Assembly: GCF_001896135.2 (NCBI RefSeq) | Contig: NZ_MPOH02000015.1 | Location: 353,321 to 417,320 of the forward strand | Reading direction: 5' to 3' | Length of the DNA stretch: 64,000 nucleotides | From: Streptomyces phaeoluteigriseus | Lineage (GTDB): Bacteria > Actinomycetota > Actinomycetes > Streptomycetales > Streptomycetaceae | In this document: piece after piece, positions 6,506-15,684 of the stretch | How the letters are laid out: each line of letters opens with the position of its first letter | Numbering within the stretch: the first letter of the stretch is position 1 | Position numbers and translations under genes: made by a program | Notes under the pieces: model-generated | Database searches by the model: none | The model's input: only the letters and a program-made list of their open reading frames with translations | What the model was told of the DNA's origin: nothing

Positions 6506-8149
6506 TTACTCGGCCACCTCGCCGTACGCGGCGAGCAGGACCGCCGGGTCGGGGCCTTCCAGGACGGTGGGCTTGGCCAGCCCGTCGAGGACGATGAAGC
6601 GCAGGAGGTCGCCGCGGGACTTCTTGTCGACCTTCATGTTCTCCAGCAGCCTGGGCCACTGGTCGTAGCGGTAGTGCAGCGGCAGCCCCACCGACTCCAG
6701 GACGGTGCGGTGGCGGTCGGCCGTGGCGTCGTCCAGCCGGCCGGCCAGGCGGCCCAGCTCGGCGGCGAAGTGCAGGCCGACCGAGACGGCGGCGCCGTGC
6801 CGCCACTTGTAGCGCTCGTTCTTCTCGATGGCGTGGGCGAGCGTGTGGCCGTAGTTGAGGATCTCCCGCAGGCCCGACTCCCTGAGGTCGGAGGAGACGA
6901 CGTCCGCCTTGACCCGGATCGAGCGTTCGATCAGCTCCGCCGTGTGCGGGCCGGCCGGGGTGCGGGCGGCCTCGGGGTCGGCCTCGATGAGGTCGAGGAT
7001 CACCGGGTCGGCGATGAAGCCGGCCTTGATGACCTCGGCGAGCCCGGAGACGTAGTCGTTGGCCGGCAGGGAGTCCAGCGCGGCCAGGTCGCAGAGCACG
7101 CCGGCCGGGGGGTGGAAGGCGCCGACGAGGTTCTTGCCCTCGGCGGTGTTGATGCCGGTCTTGCCGCCGACGGCCGCGTCCACCATGGCGAGCACGGTGG
7201 TCGGGATGGCGATCCAGCGCACCCCGCGCAGCCAGGTCCCGGCCACGAACCCGGCGAGATCGGTCGTCGAGCCGCCGCCGACGCCCACCACGACGTCCGT
7301 GCGGGTGAACCCGGACTGGCCGAGCGCCTTCCAGCAGTAGGCGGCGACCTCGGCGGTCTTGGCCTCCTCCGCGTTGGGCACCTGGATGGCGACCGCCTCG
7401 AAGCCCTGTTCGGCCAGGTCGGCGCGGAGCGCCTCCCCGGTGTCGGCGAGCGCCTCGGGGTGGATCACGGCGACCCGCTTGGCGCGGTCGCCGATCAGCC
7501 CGGCCAGCTCACCGAGGAGCTGACGCCCCACCAGCACCTCGTACGACTCGGAGCCGGCGCTGCCGCCGACCCGGATCCTTGTCACCTGGCTCGCCATGAC
7601 GTCCTCCGGCCGGGGGTCCGGGAGTTGCCCCCCGGTCGATGCGGTCAACTCCAACGCGTCCAGTGCCGCCTGCGTGACCTCTTCGGGCGTACGGCCGTCC
7701 GTCGGCACGACCACCGTGGCGACCCCCTCGTACAGGTGCCGGCGGGCCTCCATCAGCTCGCGCCACTGCTTGCGCGGGTTGACGGCGAGCAGCGGACGGG
7801 CCGCGTTGAGGCCGGTGCGCTTCACGGCCTCCTCGACGTCCATCGAGAGGTAGACCACACGCTGCCCGGCCAGCAGGCCGCGCGTCTCCTCGTCGAGGAT
7901 CGAGCCGCCGCCGAGCGCCAGGACGCCGTCGTGCTCGGCGAGCGCGCGCAGCACGGCCGCCTTCTCCACGGCGCGGAAGGCGGGCTCGCCCTCCTCGACG
8001 AAGATGTCGGCGATGGCTCGGCCCTGTCCGGCGACGATGTCGTCGTCGGTGTCCCGGTAGGCGACGCCGAGCCGGTCGGCCAGCTGCTGCCCGACGGTGG
8101 ACTTGCCGACGCCCATCGGCCCGACCAGGACGACCAGCGGCCCGCTCAT
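6506..8149 (-). CDS. aroK-aroB: Shikimate kinase (AroK) and 3-dehydroquinate synthase (AroB) in one reading frame
   Basis: A 547-residue frame holds two shikimate-pathway enzymes. Residues 1-170 are AroK: P-loop GPMGVGKST at 10-18, DTDDDI, ALGGGSIL and the RRHLYEG lid region. Residues 185-547 are AroB: GVGGGSTTDLAGFVAGT (NAD binding), VGGKTGIN, the metal-ligand region NYGHTLAHAIE and KWRHGAAVSVG. The linker of about 15 residues is Pro-rich. An internal ATG at 7595-7597 with a GGAGG ribosome-binding site 5 nt before it would give a normal 363-residue AroB. This is therefore either a true AroK-AroB fusion or two genes whose intervening stop was lost. The first ATG overlaps the aroC stop by 4 bp. 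Confidence 0.93.
   Translation of the reverse strand: MSGPLVVLVGPMGVGKSTVGQQLADRLGVAYRDTDDDIVAGQGRAIADIFVEEGEPAFRAVEKAAVLRALAEHDGVLALGGGSILDEETRGLLAGQRVVYLSMDVEEAVKRTGLNAARPLLAVNPRKQWRELMEARRHLYEGVATVVVPTDGRTPEEVTQAALDALELTASTGGQLPDPRPEDVMASQVTRIRVGGSAGSESYEVLVGRQLLGELAGLIGDRAKRVAVIHPEALADTGEALRADLAEQGFEAVAIQVPNAEEAKTAEVAAYCWKALGQSGFTRTDVVVGVGGGSTTDLAGFVAGTWLRGVRWIAIPTTVLAMVDAAVGGKTGINTAEGKNLVGAFHPPAGVLCDLAALDSLPANDYVSGLAEVIKAGFIADPVILDLIEADPEAARTPAGPHTAELIERSIRVKADVVSSDLRESGLREILNYGHTLAHAIEKNERYKWRHGAAVSVGLHFAAELGRLAGRLDDATADRHRTVLESVGLPLHYRYDQWPRLLENMKVDKKSRGDLLRFIVLDGLAKPTVLEGPDPAVLLAAYGEVAE
7595..7607 (-). promoter_or_regulatory. Internal ribosome-binding site and ATG for independent AroB translation
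   Basis: On the minus strand, GGAGG followed by 5 nt and ATG lies inside the aroK-aroB frame exactly where a standalone AroB (MASQVTRIRV) would begin. It suggests that a free AroB is made from the same transcript whether or not the fusion is real. Confidence 0.65.
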
Positions 8150-9330
8150 CGGATCGGGAGGTGGTCGAGGTACGACCGCACGTTGCGGCGGGTCTCGGCG
8201 ACGCTGTCGCCGCCGAACTTCTCCGCGACGGCGTCCGCGAGGACGAGCGCGACCATCGCCTCGGCGACGATGCCGGCCGCCGGGACCGCGCAGACGTCGG
8301 AGCGCTGGTGGTGGGCCTGCGTCGCCTCGCCGGTGGCCACGTCCACCGTCCGCAGGGCGCGGGGCACGGTGGCGATCGGCTTCATGGCCGCGCGCACCCG
8401 CAGCAGCTCGCCGGTGGACAGACCGCCCTCGGTGCCGCCGGCCCTGCCGGAGGTGCGCCGGATGCCCTCGGGGGTGCTGACGATCTCGTCGTGCGCCTGC
8501 GAACCGGGCACGCGCGCGAGGCCGAAGCCGTCGCCGACCTCGACGCCCTTGATCGCCTGGATGCCCATGAGGGCACCGGCCAGCCGGGCGTCCAGCTTGC
8601 GGTCCCAGTGCACGTGCGAACCCAGGCCCACCGGCACGTCGTACGCGAGCACCTCGACGACGCCACCGAGGGTGTCACCGTCCTTGTGGGCCTGGTCGAT
8701 CTCCGCGACCATCGCCTTCGACGCGTCCGCGTCCAGGCACCGCACCGGGTCGGCGTCCAGCTTCTCGACGTCGGCGGGGGTGGGGTACACGCCGTACGGC
8801 GCCTTGGCCGCGGCGATCTCCACGACGTGCGACACGATCTCGATGCCGGCCGTCTCCTTCAGGTACGACCGGGCGACGGCGCCCAGGGCGACGCGGGCGG
8901 CCGTCTCGCGCGCGGAGGCTCGCTCCAGGATCGGGCGGGCCTCGTCGAAGCCGTACTTCTGCATGCCGGCCAGGTCGGCGTGGCCGGGGCGGGGGCGGGT
9001 CAGCGGCGCGTTGCGGGCGAGCCCGGCGAGCACCTCGGGGTCGACCGGGTCGGCCGCCATGATCTGGTCCCACTTCGGCCACTCGGTGTTGCCCACCATG
9101 ACCGCGACCGGGGAACCGAGGGTGAGTCCGTGACGGACACCGCCGAGGAAGGTCACCTCGTCCCGCTCGAACTTCATCCGCGCACCGCGCCCATAGCCGA
9201 GCCGGCGCCTCGCCAGATGGTCCGCCACCATGTCCGTGGTGATCGGCACGCCGGCGGGAAGGCCCTCCAGCGTCGCCACGAGTGCGGGACCGTGGGACTC
9301 CCCCGCGGTCAGCCAGCGCAACCTGCTCAA
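8146..9330 (-). CDS. aroC: Chorismate synthase
   Basis: FMN-dependent enzyme that converts EPSP to chorismate, the last step of the common aromatic pathway. The 394 residues match the family. Signatures seen are the N-terminal TAGESHGPAL, the basic RRRLGYGRGARM stretch, GHADLAGMQKYGFDEARPILERASARET and the C-terminal GGDSVAETRRN. Its stop overlaps the aroK start (ATGA), so translation is coupled. aroE lies 181 nt upstream. Confidence 0.96.
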   Translation of the reverse strand: MSRLRWLTAGESHGPALVATLEGLPAGVPITTDMVADHLARRRLGYGRGARMKFERDEVTFLGGVRHGLTLGSPVAVMVGNTEWPKWDQIMAADPVDPEVLAGLARNAPLTRPRPGHADLAGMQKYGFDEARPILERASARETAARVALGAVARSYLKETAGIEIVSHVVEIAAAKAPYGVYPTPADVEKLDADPVRCLDADASKAMVAEIDQAHKDGDTLGGVVEVLAYDVPVGLGSHVHWDRKLDARLAGALMGIQAIKGVEVGDGFGLARVPGSQAHDEIVSTPEGIRRTSGRAGGTEGGLSTGELLRVRAAMKPIATVPRALRTVDVATGEATQAHHQRSDVCAVPAAGIVAEAMVALVLADAVAEKFGGDSVAETRRNVRSYLDHLPIR

Positions 9331-9511
9331 CGGTGCTCCTCAGTCCTCGCGCCTGGTACTGCCCCGCGTACGCGCGTCCTCGCGTACGGCAACGGCGCGA
9401 CCGGGTGCGCGACCCTGGTCCGCCACCCCCGATCCTCCCACGTCCGCGACACGGAACCGGCCGCCGGTCCATCTGGCGGACGGCCCCCCGGTCCCGGGTC
9501 CGACGATCCCG

Positions 9512-10366
9512 CTACCGGCGGGAGGCGAGCGCGTGCTCTCCCGCTTTGCGCATCGCGTCCACGGGGGCCGGGGCGCGCCCGGTCATCTGCTCCACCTGGA
9601 GCACCGCTTGGTGCACCAGCAGATCGAGGCCACTGACGACGGCGCCGCCGAACATCGACCAGCGGGCGGCCAGTTCGGTCGGCCAGGGGTCGTACAGCAC
9701 GTCGAAGAGGGTGGTGGGCCGCTCCGGTACGGCGGTGGCGAGCGCGTCGGTGGTGCCGGCGGGCGTGGTGGCGATCACCAGCGGCGCGCGCAGTGCCTCG
9801 GCCGCGTCGTCCCAGTCGGCCGTACGGACGTCGACGTCGAGGCGCTCGCCCCACTGCCGCATCTCGGCGGCTCGGGCCCCGCTGCGCACATAGACCACGA
9901 CCTCGCCGACGCAGACGCGGGACATCGCGGCCAGCGCCGAGGAGGCGGTGGCGCCGGCGCCCAGGATCGCGGCCGAGTCCACCTGCTCGACGCCGTGCTC
10001 GCGCAGGGCGGCGACCATGCCGGGGATGTCGGTGTTGTCGCCGACGCGGCGGCCGTCCTCGGTGAACACCAGCGTGTTGACCGCCTCGACGGAGGCCGCC
10101 GTCTCGCTGACCTCGTCCAGCAGGGGGATCACCGCGCGCTTGAGCGGCATGGTCAGCGACAGCCCCGCCCACTCGGCCCCGAGCCCCTCGACGAAGGAGG
10201 GCAGGGCCGCCTCGTCCACGTCGAAGCGGTCGTACGTCCACTCCGTGAGGTCCAGCGCCTGGTAGGCGGCGCGGTGCAGCACCGGGGAGAGGGAGTGCGC
10301 GACGGGGCTGCCGAGCACCGCGGCCCGGTGTCGGGAGGCGTGCTCGCCCCTGGTGATGTCGGTCAT
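9512..10366 (-). CDS. aroE: Shikimate dehydrogenase
   Basis: NADPH-dependent reductase that makes shikimate from 3-dehydroshikimate. The 284 residues contain the substrate-binding motif SLSP near residue 25, TMPLKRAV with the catalytic lysine, GDNTDIPGMV, the nucleotide-binding ILGAGATASSA loop and the C-terminal GLDLLVHQAVLQVEQMTG. The start codon lies 4 nt from the mltG stop, so the aro genes continue the transcript that begins at mltG or further upstream. Confidence 0.95.
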   Translation of the reverse strand: MTDITRGEHASRHRAAVLGSPVAHSLSPVLHRAAYQALDLTEWTYDRFDVDEAALPSFVEGLGAEWAGLSLTMPLKRAVIPLLDEVSETAASVEAVNTLVFTEDGRRVGDNTDIPGMVAALREHGVEQVDSAAILGAGATASSALAAMSRVCVGEVVVYVRSGARAAEMRQWGERLDVDVRTADWDDAAEALRAPLVIATTPAGTTDALATAVPERPTTLFDVLYDPWPTELAARWSMFGGAVVSGLDLLVHQAVLQVEQMTGRAPAPVDAMRKAGEHALASRR

Positions 10367-10370
10367 GACC

Positions 10371-12059
10371 TCAGTTACCGGCGCTCTCGTTGAACTTGTC
10401 CTTGAGCCGTTCGAATTCCGCGTAGGTCTTGGCGAACTCCGTCTTGTTCTCGCCGTCGGTCGCCACGAAGTAGATCCAGCCGTCGTTCGTCGGATTCAGC
10501 GCCGCCGTGAGTGCCTCGGCCCCCGGGTTTCCGATCGGTCCCGGCGGAAGGCCCTTCTGCGTGTACGTGTTGTACGGGTCCTGGTTGCTGTTGATCTCGG
10601 ACTCGCTGATGTGGATGTTGCTCTCGTTCTTCAGGTAGTTGAAGGTCGAGTCGAACTGGAGCAGCTGGTTGGTCTCGGTGTTCGTCGGCTTGAGACGGTT
10701 GTAGATGACCTCCGCCATCTTGCGGAAGTCGTCGTGCGTCTTGCCCTCCGCCTGGACCAGGCTGGCGACCGTGATGACCTGGAGCGGGTTCTGCAGTTTC
10801 AGCGTCTCGGCCTTGGCGTCGAGGTCGTACTTGCCGTAGGCCGCGTCGGCCGCCCCGACCATCTCCTTGAGCACCGAGGCGGGCTTCATGCCCTTGGCCG
10901 CGGGATAGGTGCCCGGGAAGAGGAAGCCCTCCAGCGGGTCCTTGATGTCACCGCCGACGTTCGCCCAGTCGGGCAGGCCGAGGCTCTCGAAGTCCTTCTC
11001 GGCGACGTCCCTGGTGGTGCCCGCGGTGAGGCCGAGCTTGGTGTCGATCAGCTTGTAGACGGAGATGTTCCGCTGGCCGGGTGTGACCACCACGTTGGCC
11101 TGGCTCTTGGGGTCGAGCATCATCTCCACGGCGCTCTTCGCGGACATCTCCTTCTTGAGGATGTACGCGCCGGCCTGGATCTTGTCCCCGTCGCTGCTCG
11201 TGAAGGCGGACACGAAGGCGTCGACGCTCTTCACGACACCGGCGTCCTTCAGCCTGCGTCCGATCTCGACGCCGCCCGCGCCCTTGGGGATCTCGATGCT
11301 GACGGTCTGGCTGTTGCCGGCGCCCGCGTAGTCCGGCGCCGCGCCGTAACGATTCTGGTAGAACTGGTAGCCGAAATAGGTGACGCCGCCGAGACCGCCG
11401 CCGAACACCAGCAGGACGACCAGGCAGGCGCAGCCGTTGCGGCTCTTCTTGTCCTTCTTGGCGCCCTTGCCCCCGCGTCCGCGGCGGTCGCCGCGCCCCT
11501 CCGGCTCGTCGTCCTCCTCGTCGTCCGCCCCGCCGCCCGCGAAGAAGGCGTGCTCGCCCTGGTCGGGACCTGGGTCCCAGTCGGGCTGCTCGGCCTCCGG
11601 CTCGGGGCGCCTGCGGGCGGGCGGCTCCGGCGGCGGATACGCCTCCGGGGTGCCGTAGAAGTCGGGCTGCTCGGCACCGTAGGCCGCGGCCTGCTGGCCG
11701 TAGGGGTCACCGGGGTCGGCGGCGTACGGGACGTGCGCGTGGGTGCCGGTGCCGTCCCAGCCGCCCTCGTTGTAGGCCTGCTGGTTCGGCTGGCCGTACT
11801 GCTGCCCCTGGCCGGCGTACTGCTGCTGGTCGTAGGACTGCTGGTACTGCTGCTGGTCGTAGGGCGGCTGGGACCCGTCGTTGTTCCAGTCGCCGTACTC
11901 CTGCTGCGGCTGCTGCTGCGGGTGCTGGTGCTGCGGCTGGCCGCCGTAGGCAGGCTGATGGCCGGTGTGGTCCTGCTGCCCTTCCCATCCGACGTCCCCG
12001 TACAACGGGTCCTCCGGATGCCACGGTTCGGAGCCTGGGCCCCGGCCATACTCAGTCAT
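10371..12059 (-). CDS. mltG: Endolytic peptidoglycan transglycosylase MltG (YceG-like)
   Basis: Membrane-anchored enzyme that cuts nascent glycan strands and limits peptidoglycan length. Residues 1-205 are a cytoplasmic, very Gln/Tyr/Pro-rich region with runs such as DQQQYQQSYDQQQY. A transmembrane helix follows at about 210-231, then a LysM-like segment and the YceG catalytic domain. The likely catalytic glutamate is E438 in VASLVQAEGKT, followed by VIYNRLK. At 562 residues it is longer than typical enterobacterial MltG (about 340) because of the disordered head, which is common in streptomycetes. It lies between ruvX and aroE, a conserved actinobacterial position. Confidence 0.93.
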   Translation of the reverse strand: MTEYGRGPGSEPWHPEDPLYGDVGWEGQQDHTGHQPAYGGQPQHQHPQQQPQQEYGDWNNDGSQPPYDQQQYQQSYDQQQYAGQGQQYGQPNQQAYNEGGWDGTGTHAHVPYAADPGDPYGQQAAAYGAEQPDFYGTPEAYPPPEPPARRRPEPEAEQPDWDPGPDQGEHAFFAGGGADDEEDDEPEGRGDRRGRGGKGAKKDKKSRNGCACLVVLLVFGGGLGGVTYFGYQFYQNRYGAAPDYAGAGNSQTVSIEIPKGAGGVEIGRRLKDAGVVKSVDAFVSAFTSSDGDKIQAGAYILKKEMSAKSAVEMMLDPKSQANVVVTPGQRNISVYKLIDTKLGLTAGTTRDVAEKDFESLGLPDWANVGGDIKDPLEGFLFPGTYPAAKGMKPASVLKEMVGAADAAYGKYDLDAKAETLKLQNPLQVITVASLVQAEGKTHDDFRKMAEVIYNRLKPTNTETNQLLQFDSTFNYLKNESNIHISESEINSNQDPYNTYTQKGLPPGPIGNPGAEALTAALNPTNDGWIYFVATDGENKTEFAKTYAEFERLKDKFNESAGN

Positions 12060-12181
12060 CTATCCCCTAGAGCCGCGAGGCGGCGGTCGCGCGGCTGGTG
12101 GGCCCGGCTACCCTTCCGCCTCTTTCTGTGCGGTCGCTGTTCGAAGACCACCGCATCGCGCGGAACGTTACCGTATCGCGA

Positions 12182-12658
12182 TCAGATGACCACTTCGACG
12201 CCCTCGCCCGGTGCCGAGCCTGACACCCGTTCGGATTCCAGGGCCTGCTGAAGGATGATCACAGCGGCGGCCTGGTCGATGACGGAACGTCCCTTCTTGG
12301 ACTTCACGCCCGAGGCGCGCAGGCCCTGACCGGCCGTCACCGTCGTCATCCGCTCGTCGAGCAGCCGGACCGGGACCGGTGCGATGCCCTTGGCCAGCTC
12401 CTGGGCGAAGGCGCGCACCTTGACCGCGGCCGGGCCCTCGCCCCCCTTGAGGGAGCGAGGGAGCCCGACGACGACCTCGATCGGCTCGTACTCCTCGACG
12501 AGTTGCCCGAGTCGTCGGTGGGCCGCCGGGACGTCACGGCCGGGGACCGTCTCCACCGGGGTGGCGAGGATCCCGTCGGGGTCGCACGAGGCGACCCCGA
12601 TCCGCGCGTCCCCGACGTCGATCGCGAGGCGGCGGCCCTTCCTCATCGGACGGCTCAC
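12182..12658 (-). CDS. ruvX: RuvX/YqgF-family putative Holliday junction resolvase
   Basis: RNase H-fold nuclease implicated in pre-16S rRNA processing. The 158 residues open with RRLAIDVGDARIGVASCDPDG, the first acidic active-site strand. VVVGLPRSLKGGEG and the C-terminal DQAAAVIILQQALESE, carrying another acidic residue, follow. The ATG overlaps the alaS stop by 4 bp (12655-12658). A second in-frame ATG 4 codons later is possible, but the overlap favours the first. The alaS-ruvX-mltG-aroE order is standard. Confidence 0.93.
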   Translation of the reverse strand: MSRPMRKGRRLAIDVGDARIGVASCDPDGILATPVETVPGRDVPAAHRRLGQLVEEYEPIEVVVGLPRSLKGGEGPAAVKVRAFAQELAKGIAPVPVRLLDERMTTVTAGQGLRASGVKSKKGRSVIDQAAAVIILQQALESERVSGSAPGEGVEVVI

Positions 12659-15327
12659 TTGGCCGAATCCGCCACGAGTCGCTCGACGGCGTCGACGGCC
12701 TCGCCGACGGCGGCCGGGTTCTGGCCGCCGCCCTGGGCGACGTCGGGCTTGCCGCCACCGCCGCCGCCGAGGGTCTTGGCGGCCGTACGGACCAGGTCGC
12801 CGGCCTTGAGGCCGCGCTCGCGGGCGGCGTCGTTGGTGGCGATGACCGTGAGCGGCTTGCCGTTGTTCACCGTGAACAGGGCGACCACGGCGGCCCGTCC
12901 GCCCTGGATGCGGCCGCGCACGTCGAGAACCAGCCGGCGCAGGTCGTCCGGCGTGGTGCCGTCCGGCACCTGGCCGGTGACGACGGCGACCCCGCGGATG
13001 TCCTTGGCGGACTCCACGAGACCGGCGGCGGCCTGGAGGACCTTCTCGGCGCGGAACTTCTCGATCTCCTTCTCGGCGTCCTTCAGCTTGCCGAGCATGG
13101 CGGAGACCTTCTCCGGAAGCTCCTCCGGGCGGCCCTTGATCAGCTCCTGGAGCTGGGCGACGACCGTGTGCTCACGGGCGAGGAAGTTGTAGGCGTCGAC
13201 ACCCACGAGGGCCTCGATCCGGCGCACACCCGAGCCGATCGACGACTCGCCGAGCAGCTTCACCAGGCCCAGCTGGGCGGTGTTGTGCACGTGGGTGCCG
13301 CCGCACAGCTCCTTGGAGAAGTCGCCGATGGTCACGACGCGCACCCGCTCGCCGTACTTCTCGCCGAACTCGGCGATGGCGCCCTGCTTCTTGGCCTCGT
13401 CGAGGCTCAGGATCTCGGCGTGCACGTCAAGATCGCGGGCGAGGATCTCGTTGATCTTCTGCTCGACGTCGGTCATGACGGTCGTCGGGACGGCGGACGG
13501 GGAACCGAAGTCGAAGCGGAAGCGGCCGGGCTGGTTCTCGGAACCGGCCTGGGCGGCCGTCGGGCCGAGAGCGTCGCGCAGGGCCTGGTGCGTGAGGTGC
13601 GTGGCCGAGTGGGCGCGGGCGATGGCCGTACGGCGACGGCCGTCGATCGAGGCGTGGGCCTTGGCCCCGACGGTCACCTCGCCGAACTGGACGACGCCCT
13701 TGTGGACGTACACGCCCGGGACCGGCTTCTGGGTGTCGCGGACCTCGACGACGGCACCGGTGTCGACCTTGATACGGCCGGTGTCGCCGATCTGGCCGCC
13801 GCCCTCGGCGTAGAACGGGGTGCGGTCCAGGACGATCTCGACCTCGTCGCCCTCGGTGGCGGCCGGGGAGGAGACGCCGTCGACGAGGATGCCGACGATC
13901 GTGGTCTCGCCCTCGGTGTCGGTGTAGCCGATGAAGTCGGTCTCACCGGCCTTGTCGGCGATCTCGCGGTAGGCACCGACACCGGCGTGGCCGGTCTTCT
14001 TGGCCTGGGCGTCGGCCTTGGCCTGGTCCCGCTGCTGCTTCATCAGGCGGCGGAAGCCGTCCTCGTCCACGGAAAGGCCCTGCTCGGCGGCCATTTCGAG
14101 GGTGAGGTCGATGGGGAAGCCCCAGGTGTCGTGGAGCAGGAAGGCCTTGTCGCCGGCGAGGACCCCGCCGCCGGACTGCTTGGTCTCGGTGATGGCCGTG
14201 TCGAGGATGTTGGTGCCGGCCTTGAGCGTCTTGAGGAAGGCGTTCTCCTCGGCGACGGCGACCTTCTCGATGCGCTCGCGGTCGGTGACCAGCTCGGGGT
14301 ACTGCTGGCCCATCATGGCGATGACGGTGTCGATGAGGTCCTTGACGACCGGGCCGGTGGCGCCGAGCAGGCGCATGTTGCGGATGGCGCGGCGCATGAT
14401 GCGGCGCAGGACGTAACCGCGGCCCTCGTTGCCGGGGGTCACGCCGTCGCCGATGAGCATCACCGAGGTGCGCATGTGGTCGGTGACCACGCGCAGGGAG
14501 ACGTCCGAGTCGTGGGCGTCGCCGTACTCGACGCCGGTCAGCTCGGTGGCCTTCCTGATGACGGCCATGGAGGTGTCGATCTCGTACATGTTCTGCACGC
14601 CCTGCAGAATCATGGCGAGGCGCTCCATGCCGAGGCCCGTGTCGATGTTCTGGCTCGGCAGGTCGCCCAGGATCTCGAAGTTGTCCTTGCCGATGCCCTC
14701 GCCGCGCTCGTACTGCATGAAGACGAGGTTCCAGATCTCCACGTACCGCTCGTCGTTGACGGCGGGGCCGCCCTCGACGCCGAACTCGGGGCCGCGGTCG
14801 TAGTTGATCTCGGAACAGGGGCCGCAGGGGCCGGGGACGCCCATGGACCAGTAGTTGTCCTTCATGCCGAGGCGCTGGATGCGTTCCGTCGGCACTCCGA
14901 CGACCTCGTGCCAGATGCGCTCGGCCTCGTCGTCGTCCTTGTAGACGGTGATCCAGAGCTTCTCCGGCTCCAGGCCGTAACCACCCTTGTCCTGGGGCGT
15001 GGTGAGCAGCTCCCAGGCGTACTTGATGGCGCCTTCCTTGAAGTAGTCGCCGAAGGAGAAGTTGCCGCACATCTGGAAGAACGTGCCGTGACGGGTGGTC
15101 TTGCCGACCTCTTCGATGTCGGGCGTGCGCACGCACTTCTGCACGCTGGTGGCGCGCTGGAAGGGCGGCTTGACCTCACCCAGGAAGTAGGGCTTGAAGG
15201 GCACCATGCCGGCCGGGACGAGGAGCAGAGTCGGGTCGTCCGCGATGAGCGACGCCGAAGGGACGACGGTGTGCCCGCGCTCCTCGAAGAAGCTCAGCCA
15301 GCGGCGGCGGATCTCGGCCGACTCCAT
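12655..15327 (-). CDS. alaS: Alanyl-tRNA synthetase
   Basis: Charges tRNA-Ala. The 890 residues have the normal domain order. The class II catalytic domain opens with EIRRRWLSFFEERGHTVVPSASL. A tRNA-recognition domain follows, then the editing domain with HSATHLTHQAL and CGGTHV zinc ligands near residues 575 and 675, and a C-terminal DHHA1/C-Ala domain ending in a glycine-rich GGGGGGKPDVAQGGG. It overlaps the upstream DUF6167-like gene by 1 nt (TGATG) and ruvX by 4 nt. Confidence 0.97.
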   Translation of the reverse strand: MESAEIRRRWLSFFEERGHTVVPSASLIADDPTLLLVPAGMVPFKPYFLGEVKPPFQRATSVQKCVRTPDIEEVGKTTRHGTFFQMCGNFSFGDYFKEGAIKYAWELLTTPQDKGGYGLEPEKLWITVYKDDDEAERIWHEVVGVPTERIQRLGMKDNYWSMGVPGPCGPCSEINYDRGPEFGVEGGPAVNDERYVEIWNLVFMQYERGEGIGKDNFEILGDLPSQNIDTGLGMERLAMILQGVQNMYEIDTSMAVIRKATELTGVEYGDAHDSDVSLRVVTDHMRTSVMLIGDGVTPGNEGRGYVLRRIMRRAIRNMRLLGATGPVVKDLIDTVIAMMGQQYPELVTDRERIEKVAVAEENAFLKTLKAGTNILDTAITETKQSGGGVLAGDKAFLLHDTWGFPIDLTLEMAAEQGLSVDEDGFRRLMKQQRDQAKADAQAKKTGHAGVGAYREIADKAGETDFIGYTDTEGETTIVGILVDGVSSPAATEGDEVEIVLDRTPFYAEGGGQIGDTGRIKVDTGAVVEVRDTQKPVPGVYVHKGVVQFGEVTVGAKAHASIDGRRRTAIARAHSATHLTHQALRDALGPTAAQAGSENQPGRFRFDFGSPSAVPTTVMTDVEQKINEILARDLDVHAEILSLDEAKKQGAIAEFGEKYGERVRVVTIGDFSKELCGGTHVHNTAQLGLVKLLGESSIGSGVRRIEALVGVDAYNFLAREHTVVAQLQELIKGRPEELPEKVSAMLGKLKDAEKEIEKFRAEKVLQAAAGLVESAKDIRGVAVVTGQVPDGTTPDDLRRLVLDVRGRIQGGRAAVVALFTVNNGKPLTVIATNDAARERGLKAGDLVRTAAKTLGGGGGGKPDVAQGGGQNPAAVGEAVDAVERLVADSAK

Positions 15328-15674
15328 CAGTGGTCCTCATTCCGGTTGTACGAGTCCGTCGTGTCGTCGACGTACTTCGGCTTGCTGGGGTTGTTCTCGA
15401 TGGCGGGGTACCGCCGGGGCGCGGGGAGTTCGGGGTTCGCGTGGAGGCCGAGCGCGTCTCCCAGTTCGGCCTCCCGCTGGGCCATGTTGTCGCGGACGTC
15501 GAGCGCGAAGCCGACCGCGCGGTCCTTGAGGCGCGCTCCCGTCTCGAGGGCCTTGTTGGCCGCGGTCGCGGCGAGGCTCTCGGGGGTCAGCTGCCTCAGC
15601 TTGCGGTTGACCTTGGTGGTGGCCCAGACACCGGCGGCGACACCGGTGGAGAACCAGAAGGTACGACGGAACAT
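15327..15674 (-). CDS. Small DUF6167-like protein in the alaS operon
   Basis: A 115-residue protein starting MFRRTFWFSTGVAAGVWATTKVNRK, with a short N-terminal hydrophobic segment followed by a basic turn. The middle is an amphipathic helical stretch (ESLAATAANKALETGARLKDRAVGFALDVRDNM) and the tail is polar. I place it by memory in a small actinobacterial family found next to alaS; function is unknown. The N-terminal anchor suggests membrane association. Its stop overlaps the alaS start codon, so coupled translation is likely. Confidence 0.8.
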   Translation of the reverse strand: MFRRTFWFSTGVAAGVWATTKVNRKLRQLTPESLAATAANKALETGARLKDRAVGFALDVRDNMAQREAELGDALGLHANPELPAPRRYPAIENNPSKPKYVDDTTDSYNRNEDH

Positions 15675-15684
15675 CGCTTGGGTC

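Noticed and set aside
10353..12251. A 632-residue plus-strand frame opposite mltG
   Set aside because: Its Leu/Val/Gly/Arg composition is typical of high-GC antisense reading, and mltG on the other strand has clear motifs and context.
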